From the NCBI RefSeq assembly GCF_002858675.1, contig NZ_PJZF01000022.1, forward strand, positions 1 to 64,000: DNA of 64,000 nt. The letters are read 5' to 3'. The position numbers and the translations under genes were made by a program. The stretch comes from Chimaeribacter californicus (GTDB taxonomy: Bacteria > Pseudomonadota > Gammaproteobacteria > Enterobacterales > Enterobacteriaceae). Shown here piece after piece: positions 1-7,906 of this stretch (the first letter of the stretch is position 1; every line of letters begins with the position of its first letter). Below the pieces are notes generated by a model. It searched no databases, had not been told where the DNA came from, and saw nothing but the letters and a program-made list of their open reading frames with translations.

Positions 1-406
1 AAATAAAAGGAAGAGATATTGAAAAAGCGCGCCGCATGCTGGTCTCGGCATATCAGCGCCGCTTTTTAAGCGGCACTGAATTTTGTGGGGAGCCGTGACA
101 TGCAAGGGGCGCGCGCCTACGCGCCCCTTGCGCGGTGGCAGCAGCAGAGCCGCAGAAAGAAGCCGGGCGTGTGCCAACGCAACAAACCTCGATCAAAAAA
201 AGCTAATTCACCGCTCATAAACAACCGAAACATGCCACTTTATGACCGATGACGGCAGCAGAGCCGCAGAAAGACGCCGGGCGTCTGCCAACGCAACAAA
301 CCTCGATCCAAAGAACTAATCCCCCGCTCATAAACAACCGAAACATGCCACCCCACACCCGGTGGCGGCAGCGGAGCCGCAGAAAATAAGGGTCTAAGGC
401 CTCCCC
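1..406. other. Intergenic edge region with hairpins and tandem repeat
   Basis: No convincing gene is visible in this 406-base stretch. It holds a short hairpin at about 59-75 (arms GCCGCTT/AAGCGGC), a perfect 10-bp inverted repeat at 103-130 (CAAGGGGCGC and its complement around an 8-base loop), and a tandem repeat described separately. The 103-130 hairpin is GC-rich but has no T-run on either side, so it is not a textbook intrinsic terminator. The convergent gene on the minus strand ends at 407. Confidence 0.6.
137..385. repeat. Tandem repeat, about 114-bp unit, two full copies plus a partial third
   Basis: The segment starting GCAGCAGAGCCGCAGAAAGA at 141 recurs at 255 (period 114). The next copy begins at about 368 (period 113) but is lost after about 18 bases. 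The two full units share CCAACGCAACAAACCTCGAT and CGCTCATAAACAACCGAAAC and differ at a handful of scattered bases. It is non-coding on all evidence here. Role unknown; it could be the edge of a larger array outside the window. Confidence 0.8.
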
Positions 407-1315
407 TTACAACCTCCCCATCCTCCGCATGGCCCGGTGCCACGACCCATTCCTCACCGCCCAGCGCAGCAGCCGCGCCAGCCGGCGGGTGCCGAACCGT
501 ACGGCGCGGCGGCGGGCCGGGGACATCGGCAGCTGGAGCTGCGCCGCAGCCCAGTCCGGCAGCAGGTCAATGCCCGCCTGCATGATCAGCGCGCCGAATG
601 GCGCAGCGATCCGGCTCGGGGCCGGGGCGTTGAGCAGCACCCGGACGACCTCTGCGGTGCGGGCGTCATAACGCAATTGCGGGCGCATCGCCTGTAAATA
701 GGCGTCAACCGCCGCCACACTCTCCGGCAGCGGCCCGGCTCCCAGCGCATAGGCCACACGCGCCGCCTCGCGGTAGTAGGCGTCCTGATCGGCAGGCGAA
801 AGGTGTGGGTTGCGGTAACGGAGATGGGATTGCAGAAAACTGTAGGTTTCCGCCACATGCACCCAGACCAGCAACGCCGGATCATTGGCTGTGTAAGGCG
901 TGCCGTGCGCGTCATAGCCGCTGACGCGGTCGTGAATCGCGCGTACCCGTTGGATCAGGCGCTCGGCATCGGCGGTCGGCCCGAAGGTGGTGCCGGAGAT
1001 AAACTGGCTGGTGCGGCGCAGGCGGCCGAGCATGTCGGCGCGGAAGTTGGAGTGATCCCAGACGCCGGCCAGTGCCAGCGGGTGCAGCATCTGCAACAGC
1101 AGAGCGCATACGCCGCCGCAAAGCATCGAGGTAAAATCGCCGTGGATGCGCCAGGTCACGGAATCCGGGCCAAACAGCCCCGGGTCACCGGGCGGATGCC
1201 CGAAATCAATCCCGCCGAGCGACAGGCCGGAGATGCTCAATACCTGTCGCTCAATCCGTTGGCGCAATACTTCCACGATGAAGGCCTCAGGCAGAGGTAA
1301 CGGGCTGCGCCTCAA
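407..1315 (-). CDS. Oxygenase MpaB family protein (DUF2236)
   Basis: The 302-residue protein matches the DUF2236/MpaB family of haem-dependent oxygenase-like proteins. These include latex-clearing-protein relatives and fungal MpaB; most bacterial members are uncharacterised. Family-type motifs are visible: HP at residues 78-79 followed by the DHSNFR segment (87-92), an H-x-R-V-x-G motif around H128, and the DPALLVWVH segment ending at H153. These histidines are candidate metal or haem ligands by analogy. No signal peptide is seen, so it is probably cytosolic. The start overlaps the end of the upstream TetR gene by 29 bp, which suggests one transcript and control by that regulator. The substrate cannot be told from sequence. 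Confidence 0.8.
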   Translation of the reverse strand: MRRSPLPLPEAFIVEVLRQRIERQVLSISGLSLGGIDFGHPPGDPGLFGPDSVTWRIHGDFTSMLCGGVCALLLQMLHPLALAGVWDHSNFRADMLGRLRRTSQFISGTTFGPTADAERLIQRVRAIHDRVSGYDAHGTPYTANDPALLVWVHVAETYSFLQSHLRYRNPHLSPADQDAYYREAARVAYALGAGPLPESVAAVDAYLQAMRPQLRYDARTAEVVRVLLNAPAPSRIAAPFGALIMQAGIDLLPDWAAAQLQLPMSPARRRAVRFGTRRLARLLRWAVRNGSWHRAMRRMGRL

Positions 1316-1946
1316 AGGCGATCAGCTGAGGCCAGATCGCCATCACCACATCCACCAGCTGGTTCAGCTCGGCACGGCTCGCCCCATCACGCGCCTGCAC
1401 TGACATCCCCTGCACCGTGCAGTTCAGGTACTTCGCCAGAATCCGGCTGGAAACCTGCGGCGACAGCTCGCCGGTCTCTTTCTTGCTGTCGAGGAACTCG
1501 CTCAGCGTCTCTTCCTGCAAATGGTGGCGTGAACGCAGCATCGAGGCGATCTCCTCCGACGCGGCAGACAGCGTGGCCGAAGTGCAGACCATAAAGCAGC
1601 CGGACGGGTTATCGCAGTCGGTAAACAGTGCTGCTGCGGCGCGCAGGTACTCTTCAATCGACTGGCGCAGCGGCACGTCAGACTGCATCAGCGCCCGGTT
1701 GCTGGTTTCCACAAACAGGGTCAGATAGTGCTCAACCGCCGCACGGAACAGCCCCTCTTTATTCCCGAACTCGGCATACAGCGTCGGCGCCTTGGCCCCG
1801 GTGGCTTCCACCAGATCGGCCAGTGAGGTCGCTTCGTAGCCATATTTCCAGAAAAGTTTCAGGGCCTTGTTTAAGGCGTCATCACGGTCAAACTGCTTCG
1901 GGCGTCCGCGGCATTTCTTGGCCAGTGCCATATTTTCAGTGCTCAT
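1287..1946 (-). CDS. TetR family transcriptional regulator
   Basis: The 219-residue protein has a typical TetR architecture: a basic N-terminus (KKCRGRPKQFD), an HTH of about residues 41-60 ending in the APTLYAEFGNKEGLF signature, and a divergent C-terminal ligand-binding domain. It lies upstream of, and overlaps, the MpaB-family gene on the same strand. It is divergent from a set of small secreted DUF1471 proteins. The intergenic region contains palindromes of the form TTA-n-CGATCG-n-TAA that recur before the second DUF1471 gene, so self-regulation and control of the array are plausible. The ligand is unknown. Confidence 0.9.
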   Translation of the reverse strand: MSTENMALAKKCRGRPKQFDRDDALNKALKLFWKYGYEATSLADLVEATGAKAPTLYAEFGNKEGLFRAAVEHYLTLFVETSNRALMQSDVPLRQSIEEYLRAAAALFTDCDNPSGCFMVCTSATLSAASEEIASMLRSRHHLQEETLSEFLDSKKETGELSPQVSSRILAKYLNCTVQGMSVQARDGASRAELNQLVDVVMAIWPQLIAFEAQPVTSA

Positions 1947-1991
1947 ACACCCTCTCTTATCACTGCTGTGATTAGGTCAGAAAATATTTAT

Positions 1992-2003
1992 TAATGATCA
2001 TTA
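1992..2003. promoter_or_regulatory. Palindrome, candidate TetR operator
   Basis: TAATGATCATTA is a perfect 12-bp palindrome 45 bp upstream of the divergent tetR start. It resembles, but does not match, the TTATCGATCGTTAA palindrome found at 2047 and 2563. Assignment as an operator is inference from position and symmetry. Confidence 0.4.
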
Positions 2004-2046
2004 TAAAAAACAGTGGCAGGTGTGTCGAGGAGTGTTTATAATTTTG

Positions 2047-2060
2047 TTATCGATCGTTAA
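2047..2060. promoter_or_regulatory. Palindrome TTATCGATCGTTAA, candidate operator
   Basis: The site lies in the tetR/DUF1471 divergent region, just downstream of a TATAAT at 2037-2042 that could serve as a -10 element for the rightward gene. An identical 14-mer recurs at 2563-2576, before the next gene of the array. That repetition is the main reason to regard it as a regulator-binding site. Confidence 0.5.
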
Positions 2061-2177
2061 ACAATTGACGACTCCCACCCTGCCGGGCAGCAACACCGCC
2101 ACCCCGCCGGAGACTCCGGCGCCCCTGACGGCATCAGACCGGTTACCACGGGACTCGCCCTGATGGGACATATCACC

Positions 2178-2432
2178 ATGAAAACCACGACTCTGCTTAT
2201 TGCGGCCCTGCTTTCGGCCGCCAGCGCCCTGCCGGCCCTGGCGAACCAACAGGTTATCACGATGCAGGTTGATAGCCAGAAAATTGGCTTCTCAACCTAT
2301 ACCCGCCAGGATCTCTCCGGCCTGAAACCGGCCGCATCGCAGCGCACTGCCCTGCGCGATCCGGTTGCGCGGCAAATTATCGCCAGCTCCGGTGATAACC
2401 ACCTGTTTGATGACAGCACACTCTACAATTAA
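2178..2432 (+). CDS. DUF1471 (YdgH/BhsA/McbA-like) secreted protein, divergent copy
   Basis: The 84-residue protein has a Sec signal peptide ending near LPALA and then a short domain with the IGF/IG-S-x-R-DLSGL core and the conserved C-terminal pattern SG-N-HL-ALYN. This is characteristic of the BhsA/McbA/YhcN family of periplasmic stress proteins (biofilm, acid, peroxide, copper stress in E. coli). An upstream ATG at 2163 is in frame, but the ATG at 2178 gives the length and signal peptide of the three paralogues that follow. It is the most diverged of the four copies. Confidence 0.75.
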   Translation: MKTTTLLIAALLSAASALPALANQQVITMQVDSQKIGFSTYTRQDLSGLKPAASQRTALRDPVARQIIASSGDNHLFDDSTLYN

Positions 2433-2507
2433 TTTCCCCGCGTTCCTGGGCGGTACGTGCCGCCCCTGTTGTTTCCTCTGCCGATCGCACACAATGTCAA
2501 AGATTAA

Positions 2508-2521
2508 TTAACGAACGTTAA
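2508..2521. promoter_or_regulatory. Palindrome TTAACGAACGTTAA, candidate operator
   Basis: A near-perfect palindrome immediately upstream of the -35 element (2530-2535) of the second DUF1471 gene. It shares the TTA-n-CG-nn-CG-n-TAA pattern with the sites at 2047 and 2563. Confidence 0.5.
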
Positions 2522-2529
2522 AAAAATAG

Positions 2530-2558
2530 TTGCACGACTGGGATGATCGGTCTAACAT
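2530..2558 (+). promoter_or_regulatory. Sigma-70 promoter for DUF1471 array
   Basis: TTGCAC (2530-2535) and TAACAT (2553-2558) are separated by 17 bp. The promoter is flanked by two palindromes, one just upstream of -35 and one overlapping the end of -10, an arrangement typical of a repressor-controlled promoter. Confidence 0.6.
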
Positions 2559-2582
2559 TTAATTATCGATCGTTAATTAAAT
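2557..2582. promoter_or_regulatory. 26-bp palindrome overlapping the -10 end, candidate operator
   Basis: The site is centred on CGATCG and extends symmetrically through TTAATTAAAT arms, with a single mismatched pair over 26 bp. It contains the same TTATCGATCGTTAA core as 2047-2060. Binding here would block the promoter at 2530-2558. The most likely binder is the adjacent TetR protein (inference). Confidence 0.55.
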
Positions 2583-2627
2583 AACGGTCACCGGACAAAA
2601 CCCAAATTCGTTATAGGAATTCTCATC

Positions 2628-2885
2628 ATGAAAAACCTGAAAATTGCCCTTGCCGCGCTTGCCCTGACCACTGCTTCTTTCGGTGCCTTTGCTGCCCAGG
2701 AAGTCAGCCAGGCCCCGACAGACGCCCAGCAAATCGGCACCGTCAGCGCCCGCTCAACTGACCTGAGTGGCCTGGAACGCCAGATTGCCCATCAAGCCCA
2801 GGAACAAGGTGCCAGTGCTTACCGCATCACCTCGGCGTCCGGCAGCACCAACCTGGTATACGGTACTGCAGAACTTTATAAATAA
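2628..2885 (+). CDS. DUF1471 (BhsA/McbA-like) secreted protein
   Basis: The 85-residue protein has a signal peptide (MKNLKIALAALALTT...FGAFAA) and a mature domain of about 62 residues with the IGTVSARSTDLSGLE core, the GASAYRI strand and the terminal YGTAELYK. It belongs to the small periplasmic stress-protein family that includes BhsA and McbA. It has its own promoter with flanking palindromes and is followed after 58 bp by a near-identical copy, so the pair is a recent tandem duplication. Confidence 0.85.
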   Translation: MKNLKIALAALALTTASFGAFAAQEVSQAPTDAQQIGTVSARSTDLSGLERQIAHQAQEQGASAYRITSASGSTNLVYGTAELYK

Positions 2886-2943
2886 GACCGGCCGTTACCT
2901 GAGATAACGACCCTCTCATCACTTGCTTAAAGGAATGACTATC

Positions 2944-3201
2944 ATGAAAAACCTTAAAATTGCCCTTGCCGCGCTTGCTCTGACTACCGCTTCCTTTGGT
3001 GCCTTTGCCGCCCAGGAAGTCAACCAGGCCCCGACAGACGCCCAGCAGATCGGTACCGTCAGTGCGCGCTCGACTGACCTGAGTGGTCTGGAACGCCAGA
3101 TTGCCCATAAAGCGCAGGAACAGGGTGCGAGTGCTTACCGCATTACTTCTGCCTCCGGCAGCACCAATCTGGTGTACGGCACCGCTGAGCTCTACAACTG
3201 A
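2944..3201 (+). CDS. DUF1471 (BhsA/McbA-like) secreted protein, near-identical paralogue
   Basis: The 85-residue protein is almost identical to the preceding gene product; it differs by S27N and two or three charge changes such as H63K and the last residue. It has the same signal peptide and DUF1471 core. The start at 2944 is preceded by AAAGGAATG; an ATG farther upstream at 2923 would add residues the paralogues lack. No palindrome of the kind seen upstream separates it from its neighbour, so it is probably co-transcribed. Confidence 0.85.
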   Translation: MKNLKIALAALALTTASFGAFAAQEVNQAPTDAQQIGTVSARSTDLSGLERQIAHKAQEQGASAYRITSASGSTNLVYGTAELYN

Positions 3202-3254
3202 TACCGGTATAACGATTAATAATAAAATCATCAACTTCGGATAGGAATAAGATC

Positions 3255-3509
3255 ATGAAAAACCTGAAAATTGCCATCGCCGCCCTTGCCCTGACCACCG
3301 CCTCGTTCGGCGCCTTCGCCGCCCAGCAGGTTGACCATGCCCCGGCCGGTGAACAAGCTGTCGGTGTTGTCAGTGCGCGCTCACTGAACCTGAGCGATCT
3401 GGAAAGCCGTCTGGCGCAGAAAGCCGACGAACAGGGTGCGACCTCATACCGCATTATTTCAGCCTCCGGCAATAACCATCTTTATGGGAATGCTGAGCTG
3501 TATAAATAA
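3255..3509 (+). CDS. DUF1471 (BhsA/McbA-like) secreted protein, third of the tandem group
   Basis: The 84-residue protein shares the signal peptide of the two preceding genes, while the mature part is more diverged (VVSARSLNLSDLESRLAQKADEQGATSYRI). It ends in the family pattern ASGNNHLYGNAELYK. It is 53 bp downstream of the previous gene and followed by a terminator, so it likely closes the operon. Confidence 0.85.
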   Translation: MKNLKIAIAALALTTASFGAFAAQQVDHAPAGEQAVGVVSARSLNLSDLESRLAQKADEQGATSYRIISASGNNHLYGNAELYK

Positions 3510-3530
3510 GCACACGCAGTACGGTCGAAG

Positions 3531-3554
3531 AGGCGGCATTGGCCGCCTTTTTCT
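3531..3554 (+). terminator. Rho-independent terminator of DUF1471 array
   Basis: A hairpin with arms AGGCGGC/GCCGCCT is followed by a T-run (CCTTTTTCTT), directly after the last gene of the array. Confidence 0.75.
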
Positions 3555-3636
3555 TGCCTGCTTTTCCACGCATTGCCCTCTGCCCCGCCACCCTTTACTG
3601 TAGTGCTTCCGATTATCCTGACGTTCAGGTCTCTTC

Positions 3637-4551
3637 ATGGCTTCACACCGTATTATCCTTGACTGCGATCCCGGCGTAGATGACGCCATCGCGATCCTGC
3701 TGGCGCTCGCCTCACCGCAGGCCATTACGCTGGCCGGCATCACTACCGTGGCCGGCAATGTCTCCGCCGCCTTGACCGAATACAACGCGCGGCGCATCTG
3801 TACCCTCGCCAGCCGCCACGACATCCCGGTGTTTTCAGGCTGCCCGCGCCCGATGCGCGACCTGCACGGCTACCACACGCAGGTGCACGGTCACGATGGG
3901 CTGGGCGGCGTGCCGCTGCCGGAGCCGGGTTTCGCCCTGCAACGCCAGCACGCGGTGGATTTTATTATCGAGACCATCAACGCTGAGCCCGGCGAAATTA
4001 CCCTGTGCGCCATCGGCCCGCTGACCAACATTGCGCTGGCGCTGATCAAAGACCCCGGCATTGCAGGCAAAATCAAACAGCTGGTGCTGATGGGCGGCGC
4101 GGCCTTCTGCCCCGGCAACGTCTCTCCGGCGGCGGAATTTAACCTCTACGTTGACCCATGGGCCGCCCATGTGGTGCTGAGTGCCGGTATTCCGCAGGTA
4201 ATGTTTGGGCTGGATGTGACGTTGCAGGCGCAGATGAACGCCGCCTGGCTCGACGCATTGCAACAGCGCAGCGCCACCGGCGCGACACTGACGGCAATGA
4301 TGCGCAGCTACGGTGCCGCCGACCCCTGCCTGCATGACCCGTGCGTGATCGCCTGGCTGATTGACCCGACGCTGTTTACCGGCATCGACGGGCACGTCAG
4401 CGTGGTGACGGAAGGCGCGGCCGCCGGGCAGACGCTGGCCGCCGTCAAACCGCGCCACCTGGCCGGGCGCGCGCCTAATACCCACATCATGACCGGCGTC
4501 GATAACTCGCGCCTGCTGGCGCTGCTGGCAGAACGGCTGGCGGTTTACTGA
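3637..4551 (+). CDS. Inosine-uridine preferring nucleoside hydrolase (RihA/RihB/RihC family)
   Basis: The 304-residue enzyme is predicted to hydrolyse the N-glycosidic bond of ribonucleosides to ribose and free base in the cytosol. The Ca-binding N-terminal motif DCDPGVDDA (D9, D11, D15, D16) is intact, as are HGHDGLGG (84-91), the LMGGA segment near 151, AEFN-x-x-x-DP (167-174) and the catalytic-type HDPC at H233-D234. The length equals that of E. coli RihC, but the sequence does not clearly assign it to RihA, B or C. It stands alone, between the DUF1471 array and an MFS gene. Confidence 0.9.
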   Translation: MASHRIILDCDPGVDDAIAILLALASPQAITLAGITTVAGNVSAALTEYNARRICTLASRHDIPVFSGCPRPMRDLHGYHTQVHGHDGLGGVPLPEPGFALQRQHAVDFIIETINAEPGEITLCAIGPLTNIALALIKDPGIAGKIKQLVLMGGAAFCPGNVSPAAEFNLYVDPWAAHVVLSAGIPQVMFGLDVTLQAQMNAAWLDALQQRSATGATLTAMMRSYGAADPCLHDPCVIAWLIDPTLFTGIDGHVSVVTEGAAAGQTLAAVKPRHLAGRAPNTHIMTGVDNSRLLALLAERLAVY

Positions 4552-4705
4552 GCGGGGTTTGACTTGACCTGACGGCACGCCTGTTTTACCGTCGGGTCTC
4601 TTGCCCTTTTGCGGAACCTGCCAATGTAGCTGCCTCATAACCTTCGCGTTTTTCTGTCTCCGGCCCGGCCGGATGACTTCTTGCGACTGTTAATGAGGAA
4701 TAATT

Positions 4706-5896
4706 ATGCTTCAGGCACTCTGTTGCGCCCTGCGCCGTCACCGCTGGCTGGCGCTGCTGGGCGGTGGTTCCCTGCTCTCTTCGCTCGGCAACGGGCTGAC
4801 GTTTATCCTGGTTTACCATGCGTTACTGCATCTCGCGGCCCCAGCCTCATCACTGGCACTGGCTTACCTGCTCGCCACCCTGCCCGGCTGGCTCGGCAGT
4901 TGGCTCGGTGAACGCCTCAGTACCCGTATCCCACCGTTTGGCCTGCTGATGCTCGGCGAAGTTCTCGGGCTGTGTGGCCTGTTGCTGCCGCTCGGCGGCC
5001 TGCGGCTGGAAAGCATCCCGCTGCTGCTGCTGGCGCAGGCCTGCTCGGCGTTTACCCTGGGCATCACCTGGCCGGCGTGGAGCCTGATCGTTAAACGCGG
5101 CCTGTCGCCCGGTGACCTGCCGGCGGCCACCGCGCTGGAGACCCTGGTGTTTGCTGCGCATGTGCTGCTCGGCGTGGGCGTGGGGGTGCTGTTATTGCGC
5201 TGGTGGCCGCCGCAGGCGTTGCTGCTGCTGGACGCGCTGAGTTTTGTCGCCTGTCTGGGGGTGTTGGCGTGCGCACGGCGCGCTTTTCCACAGCCGGACA
5301 AGCCACAGCCCCTTGCCCCGGCCGCGGCCTTGCCTCCCCTCAGCCTGCCGCAACGGCGCAGCCTGTGGTTGTTGCCGCTGCTGGCCATGGTGGGCGCCCC
5401 GGCCATGGCTCTGCTGCCGGCGCTGGCCCCGATGGGGGATGGCGGGGAAACGGCGCTGGGGTTTCTGTTTGCGCGCAGCCTGGGGCAACTGATTGGCCCG
5501 CTGGTGATCCCCGCCCGGCAGATAGCGCGCCTGAGCGGTGACAACCGGTTAATTGCCGCCTGTCTGGCGCTGTTTGTCGCCTGCTACCTGCTGTTACCCT
5601 GGTTACCGGCGCGCGGGCTGGCCTGGCCGCTGATTGTGCTGGCGCACATCGCCTCCAATGTGGTGTTTGCGCTGGCCACGTTCAGCTTGCTGAGCCATTT
5701 TCCGGCCACGCAGACTACCACGGCCACCGCGCTGGCCTACCGGCGGCAGACCCTGGCCGCCGGTACCGGCTCCTTGCTGGCGGCTTTGCTGGCGGATCAT
5801 ATGGGTGCCCCGCTGGCGGTCGCGGTACTGGGCATCGGCGGCTGGCTGGCCGCCGTTGGCTGGCTGGCAGGACGGCGGGAGAACGTGCCGGGCTAA
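4706..5896 (+). CDS. MFS transporter
   Basis: The 396-residue, very hydrophobic protein is predicted to have 10-12 membrane helices. The two-halved layout has a central loop around residues 195-215 (QPDKPQPLAPAAALPP), as in major facilitator proteins. A good ribosome-binding site (GAGGAATAATT) precedes the ATG. No substrate-diagnostic motif is recognised. The gene stands alone, with the glycosidase gene convergent on its 3' side. Confidence 0.7.
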   Translation: MLQALCCALRRHRWLALLGGGSLLSSLGNGLTFILVYHALLHLAAPASSLALAYLLATLPGWLGSWLGERLSTRIPPFGLLMLGEVLGLCGLLLPLGGLRLESIPLLLLAQACSAFTLGITWPAWSLIVKRGLSPGDLPAATALETLVFAAHVLLGVGVGVLLLRWWPPQALLLLDALSFVACLGVLACARRAFPQPDKPQPLAPAAALPPLSLPQRRSLWLLPLLAMVGAPAMALLPALAPMGDGGETALGFLFARSLGQLIGPLVIPARQIARLSGDNRLIAACLALFVACYLLLPWLPARGLAWPLIVLAHIASNVVFALATFSLLSHFPATQTTTATALAYRRQTLAAGTGSLLAALLADHMGAPLAVAVLGIGGWLAAVGWLAGRRENVPG

Positions 5897-5925
5897 AAGC
5901 CCGGGGGCTTTACCGCCCCTGGTTT

Positions 5926-7896
5926 TCAGCCTTCGCGCACCCAGACGCGCATCTCGCCTTCGCCGCGGTTGGCCCAGGCGAAGTAAGGAATGAAGGTCAG
6001 CGTTTGCGGCGTGCGGGGCGCGGGTACCGGGTCAAACTGGTAGAGCGCGGCGTCGGGTGCGGCAGGCGGCACCCGCTGCCCGGCAGCGCGGATCAGCGTT
6101 TTACCGGCCAGTACCCCGTCCCCCTCCTGTAGGCTGAAAGCGGCATCGGGCGGCAACAGCAGGTTATGCAGCTCGCGGCCGTTATCCGCTTCTTCCAGGC
6201 AGTAAACCAGCGGCCCGCGCTGCAACGCCACCTGTCCGGCAGCGTGGCGCAGCGGTGCGGCCGCTTTCACCCGCCGTACCTCCATCGGCAGGGTCAGCAC
6301 GATTTCATCCTCCGGTTGCCAGCAGCGCGTCAGCCAGAGATAGCCCTGCCGCGCCTGCGTGACGTCCTGCGCCCCGCCGTTTACCGTGACCTGCGGCGCC
6401 GCGCACCAGCCGGGCAGCCGCAGTGCCAGCGTCCCGCTGACCGGTGCTTCCATTGCCAGTGACAGCCGCATTTCGCCCTGCCGCAGGTAATCCCCGCGCT
6501 GGCGCAACGTCACTCCCTGCCCGCCTATCTCCACCCGCGCCTCACTGCCGATATAGAGGTTCACCAGCAGCGACTCAGGGGTCTGGGTGTAAATATACTG
6601 CCCCAGTGACGCCAGCAGCCGCGCAATATTCGGCGGGCAACAGGCGCAGCCGAACCAGCGCTGGCGCACCGGTTTGACATGATCATAGATATGGTTGTGG
6701 CGGCAGCTCTGCGGCTGCACCTCCAGCGGGTTGACGTAGAAGAAGTGTTTGCCGTCCAGCGCCATGCCCGCCAGCACGGTGTTGTAGAGCGCCCGCTCCA
6801 TCACGTCGGCGTAGCGCCGGTCAGCCTCCAGATGCAGCATCCGGCGGGCAAACATCATCAGGCCAATCGAGGCGCAGGTTTCGTTGTAGGCGGTGTCGGG
6901 CGGCAGATCGTAGTCTGAACTGAACGCCTCGCCGCTGCTCTGTGCGCCGATCGCCCCGGTGATGTAGAGCTGCTTTTGCGCCATGTTGTCCCATAAGCGG
7001 CGGCAGATCGCCCGCTGGCCCGCGTCATTGCTGAGCTGAGCAAGGTGGGCGACCCCGGTCAGCAGGTAGACAAAGCGCACCGCGTGGCCCACGGCCACCT
7101 GCTGCTCCGCCAGGGGCTGATGCGCCTGGCTGTAGGCTTTGTCTTTCACCATCCACGCCGGGCCGTGCGTCTGCCAGTAGGAGGTGAAGCCGCGCCGGGC
7201 GTACTCCTCATCATAGAAGTGCGGCTGGGTACCGCGCTGGGCCACAAAGTATGCGGCCAGCGCCAGGTAACGCGGCTCATGGGTAACCTCATACAGCCGG
7301 GTCAGCGCCAGTTCGATCTCCGGGTGGCCGGGGTAACCGGGCAGTTTGCCCGCCTCTGTGCCGAATACGCTGTCGATGTGATCGGCCAGTTTGCAGGCGA
7401 CGTCGAGCAGGCGGCGCTTGCCGGTGCCGTGGTAATAGGCCACCGCCGCCTCGATCAGGTGCCCGGCGCAGTAGAGTTCATGGCACTCCGCCAGATTCGT
7501 CCAGCGTGCGGCGGGCTCTTTCACCGTAAAATAGGTGTTGAGGTAGCCGTCCGGCTGCTGCACCGCCGCCACCAGCTCAATCACCTCATCGGCGGTCTGT
7601 TCCAGCGCCCCATCCGGCTGTTTATTAAGCAGGTAACCCACCGCCTCGAGCCACTTGGCGACGTCGCTGTCCTGAAACACCATGCCGTAGAATTCGCCGT
7701 CACGCTGCCCGGCAGCGATGCGGAAGTTCTCAATGGCGTGGCTTGGCTCCGCCTCGTCTACCCGATCGTTCAGCGCCGCCCACTGGTACGGGATCACGAC
7801 GTCGCGGATCAGCTGCTGGTAGGCCAGCCAGAAGTCATCGTGGATGTCGATATTCGCCAGCGGTAATTCATAGGTTGGTTCAGTTGCTCTCTGCAT
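5926..7896 (-). CDS. Glycoside hydrolase family 127 protein (beta-L-arabinofuranosidase-like)
   Basis: The 656-residue protein matches the GH127 family (old name DUF1680). Residues corresponding to the zinc/cysteine catalytic centre of Bifidobacterium HypBA1 are present at nearly the same numbers: E323 (SGEAF), E339-x-C341 (NETCAS) and the pair C419-C420 (CACCPPN). It therefore probably cleaves terminal arabinofuranosyl or related units in the cytosol. An in-frame upstream ATG at 7983 would run into the preceding gene; the ATG at 7896 follows GGGAGAGACG and lies 10 bp after the stop of the symporter gene. The pair is likely one operon, with a divergent AraC regulator. Confidence 0.88.
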   Translation of the reverse strand: MQRATEPTYELPLANIDIHDDFWLAYQQLIRDVVIPYQWAALNDRVDEAEPSHAIENFRIAAGQRDGEFYGMVFQDSDVAKWLEAVGYLLNKQPDGALEQTADEVIELVAAVQQPDGYLNTYFTVKEPAARWTNLAECHELYCAGHLIEAAVAYYHGTGKRRLLDVACKLADHIDSVFGTEAGKLPGYPGHPEIELALTRLYEVTHEPRYLALAAYFVAQRGTQPHFYDEEYARRGFTSYWQTHGPAWMVKDKAYSQAHQPLAEQQVAVGHAVRFVYLLTGVAHLAQLSNDAGQRAICRRLWDNMAQKQLYITGAIGAQSSGEAFSSDYDLPPDTAYNETCASIGLMMFARRMLHLEADRRYADVMERALYNTVLAGMALDGKHFFYVNPLEVQPQSCRHNHIYDHVKPVRQRWFGCACCPPNIARLLASLGQYIYTQTPESLLVNLYIGSEARVEIGGQGVTLRQRGDYLRQGEMRLSLAMEAPVSGTLALRLPGWCAAPQVTVNGGAQDVTQARQGYLWLTRCWQPEDEIVLTLPMEVRRVKAAAPLRHAAGQVALQRGPLVYCLEEADNGRELHNLLLPPDAAFSLQEGDGVLAGKTLIRAAGQRVPPAAPDAALYQFDPVPAPRTPQTLTFIPYFAWANRGEGEMRVWVREG

Positions 7897-7906
7897 CGTC
7901 TCTCCC

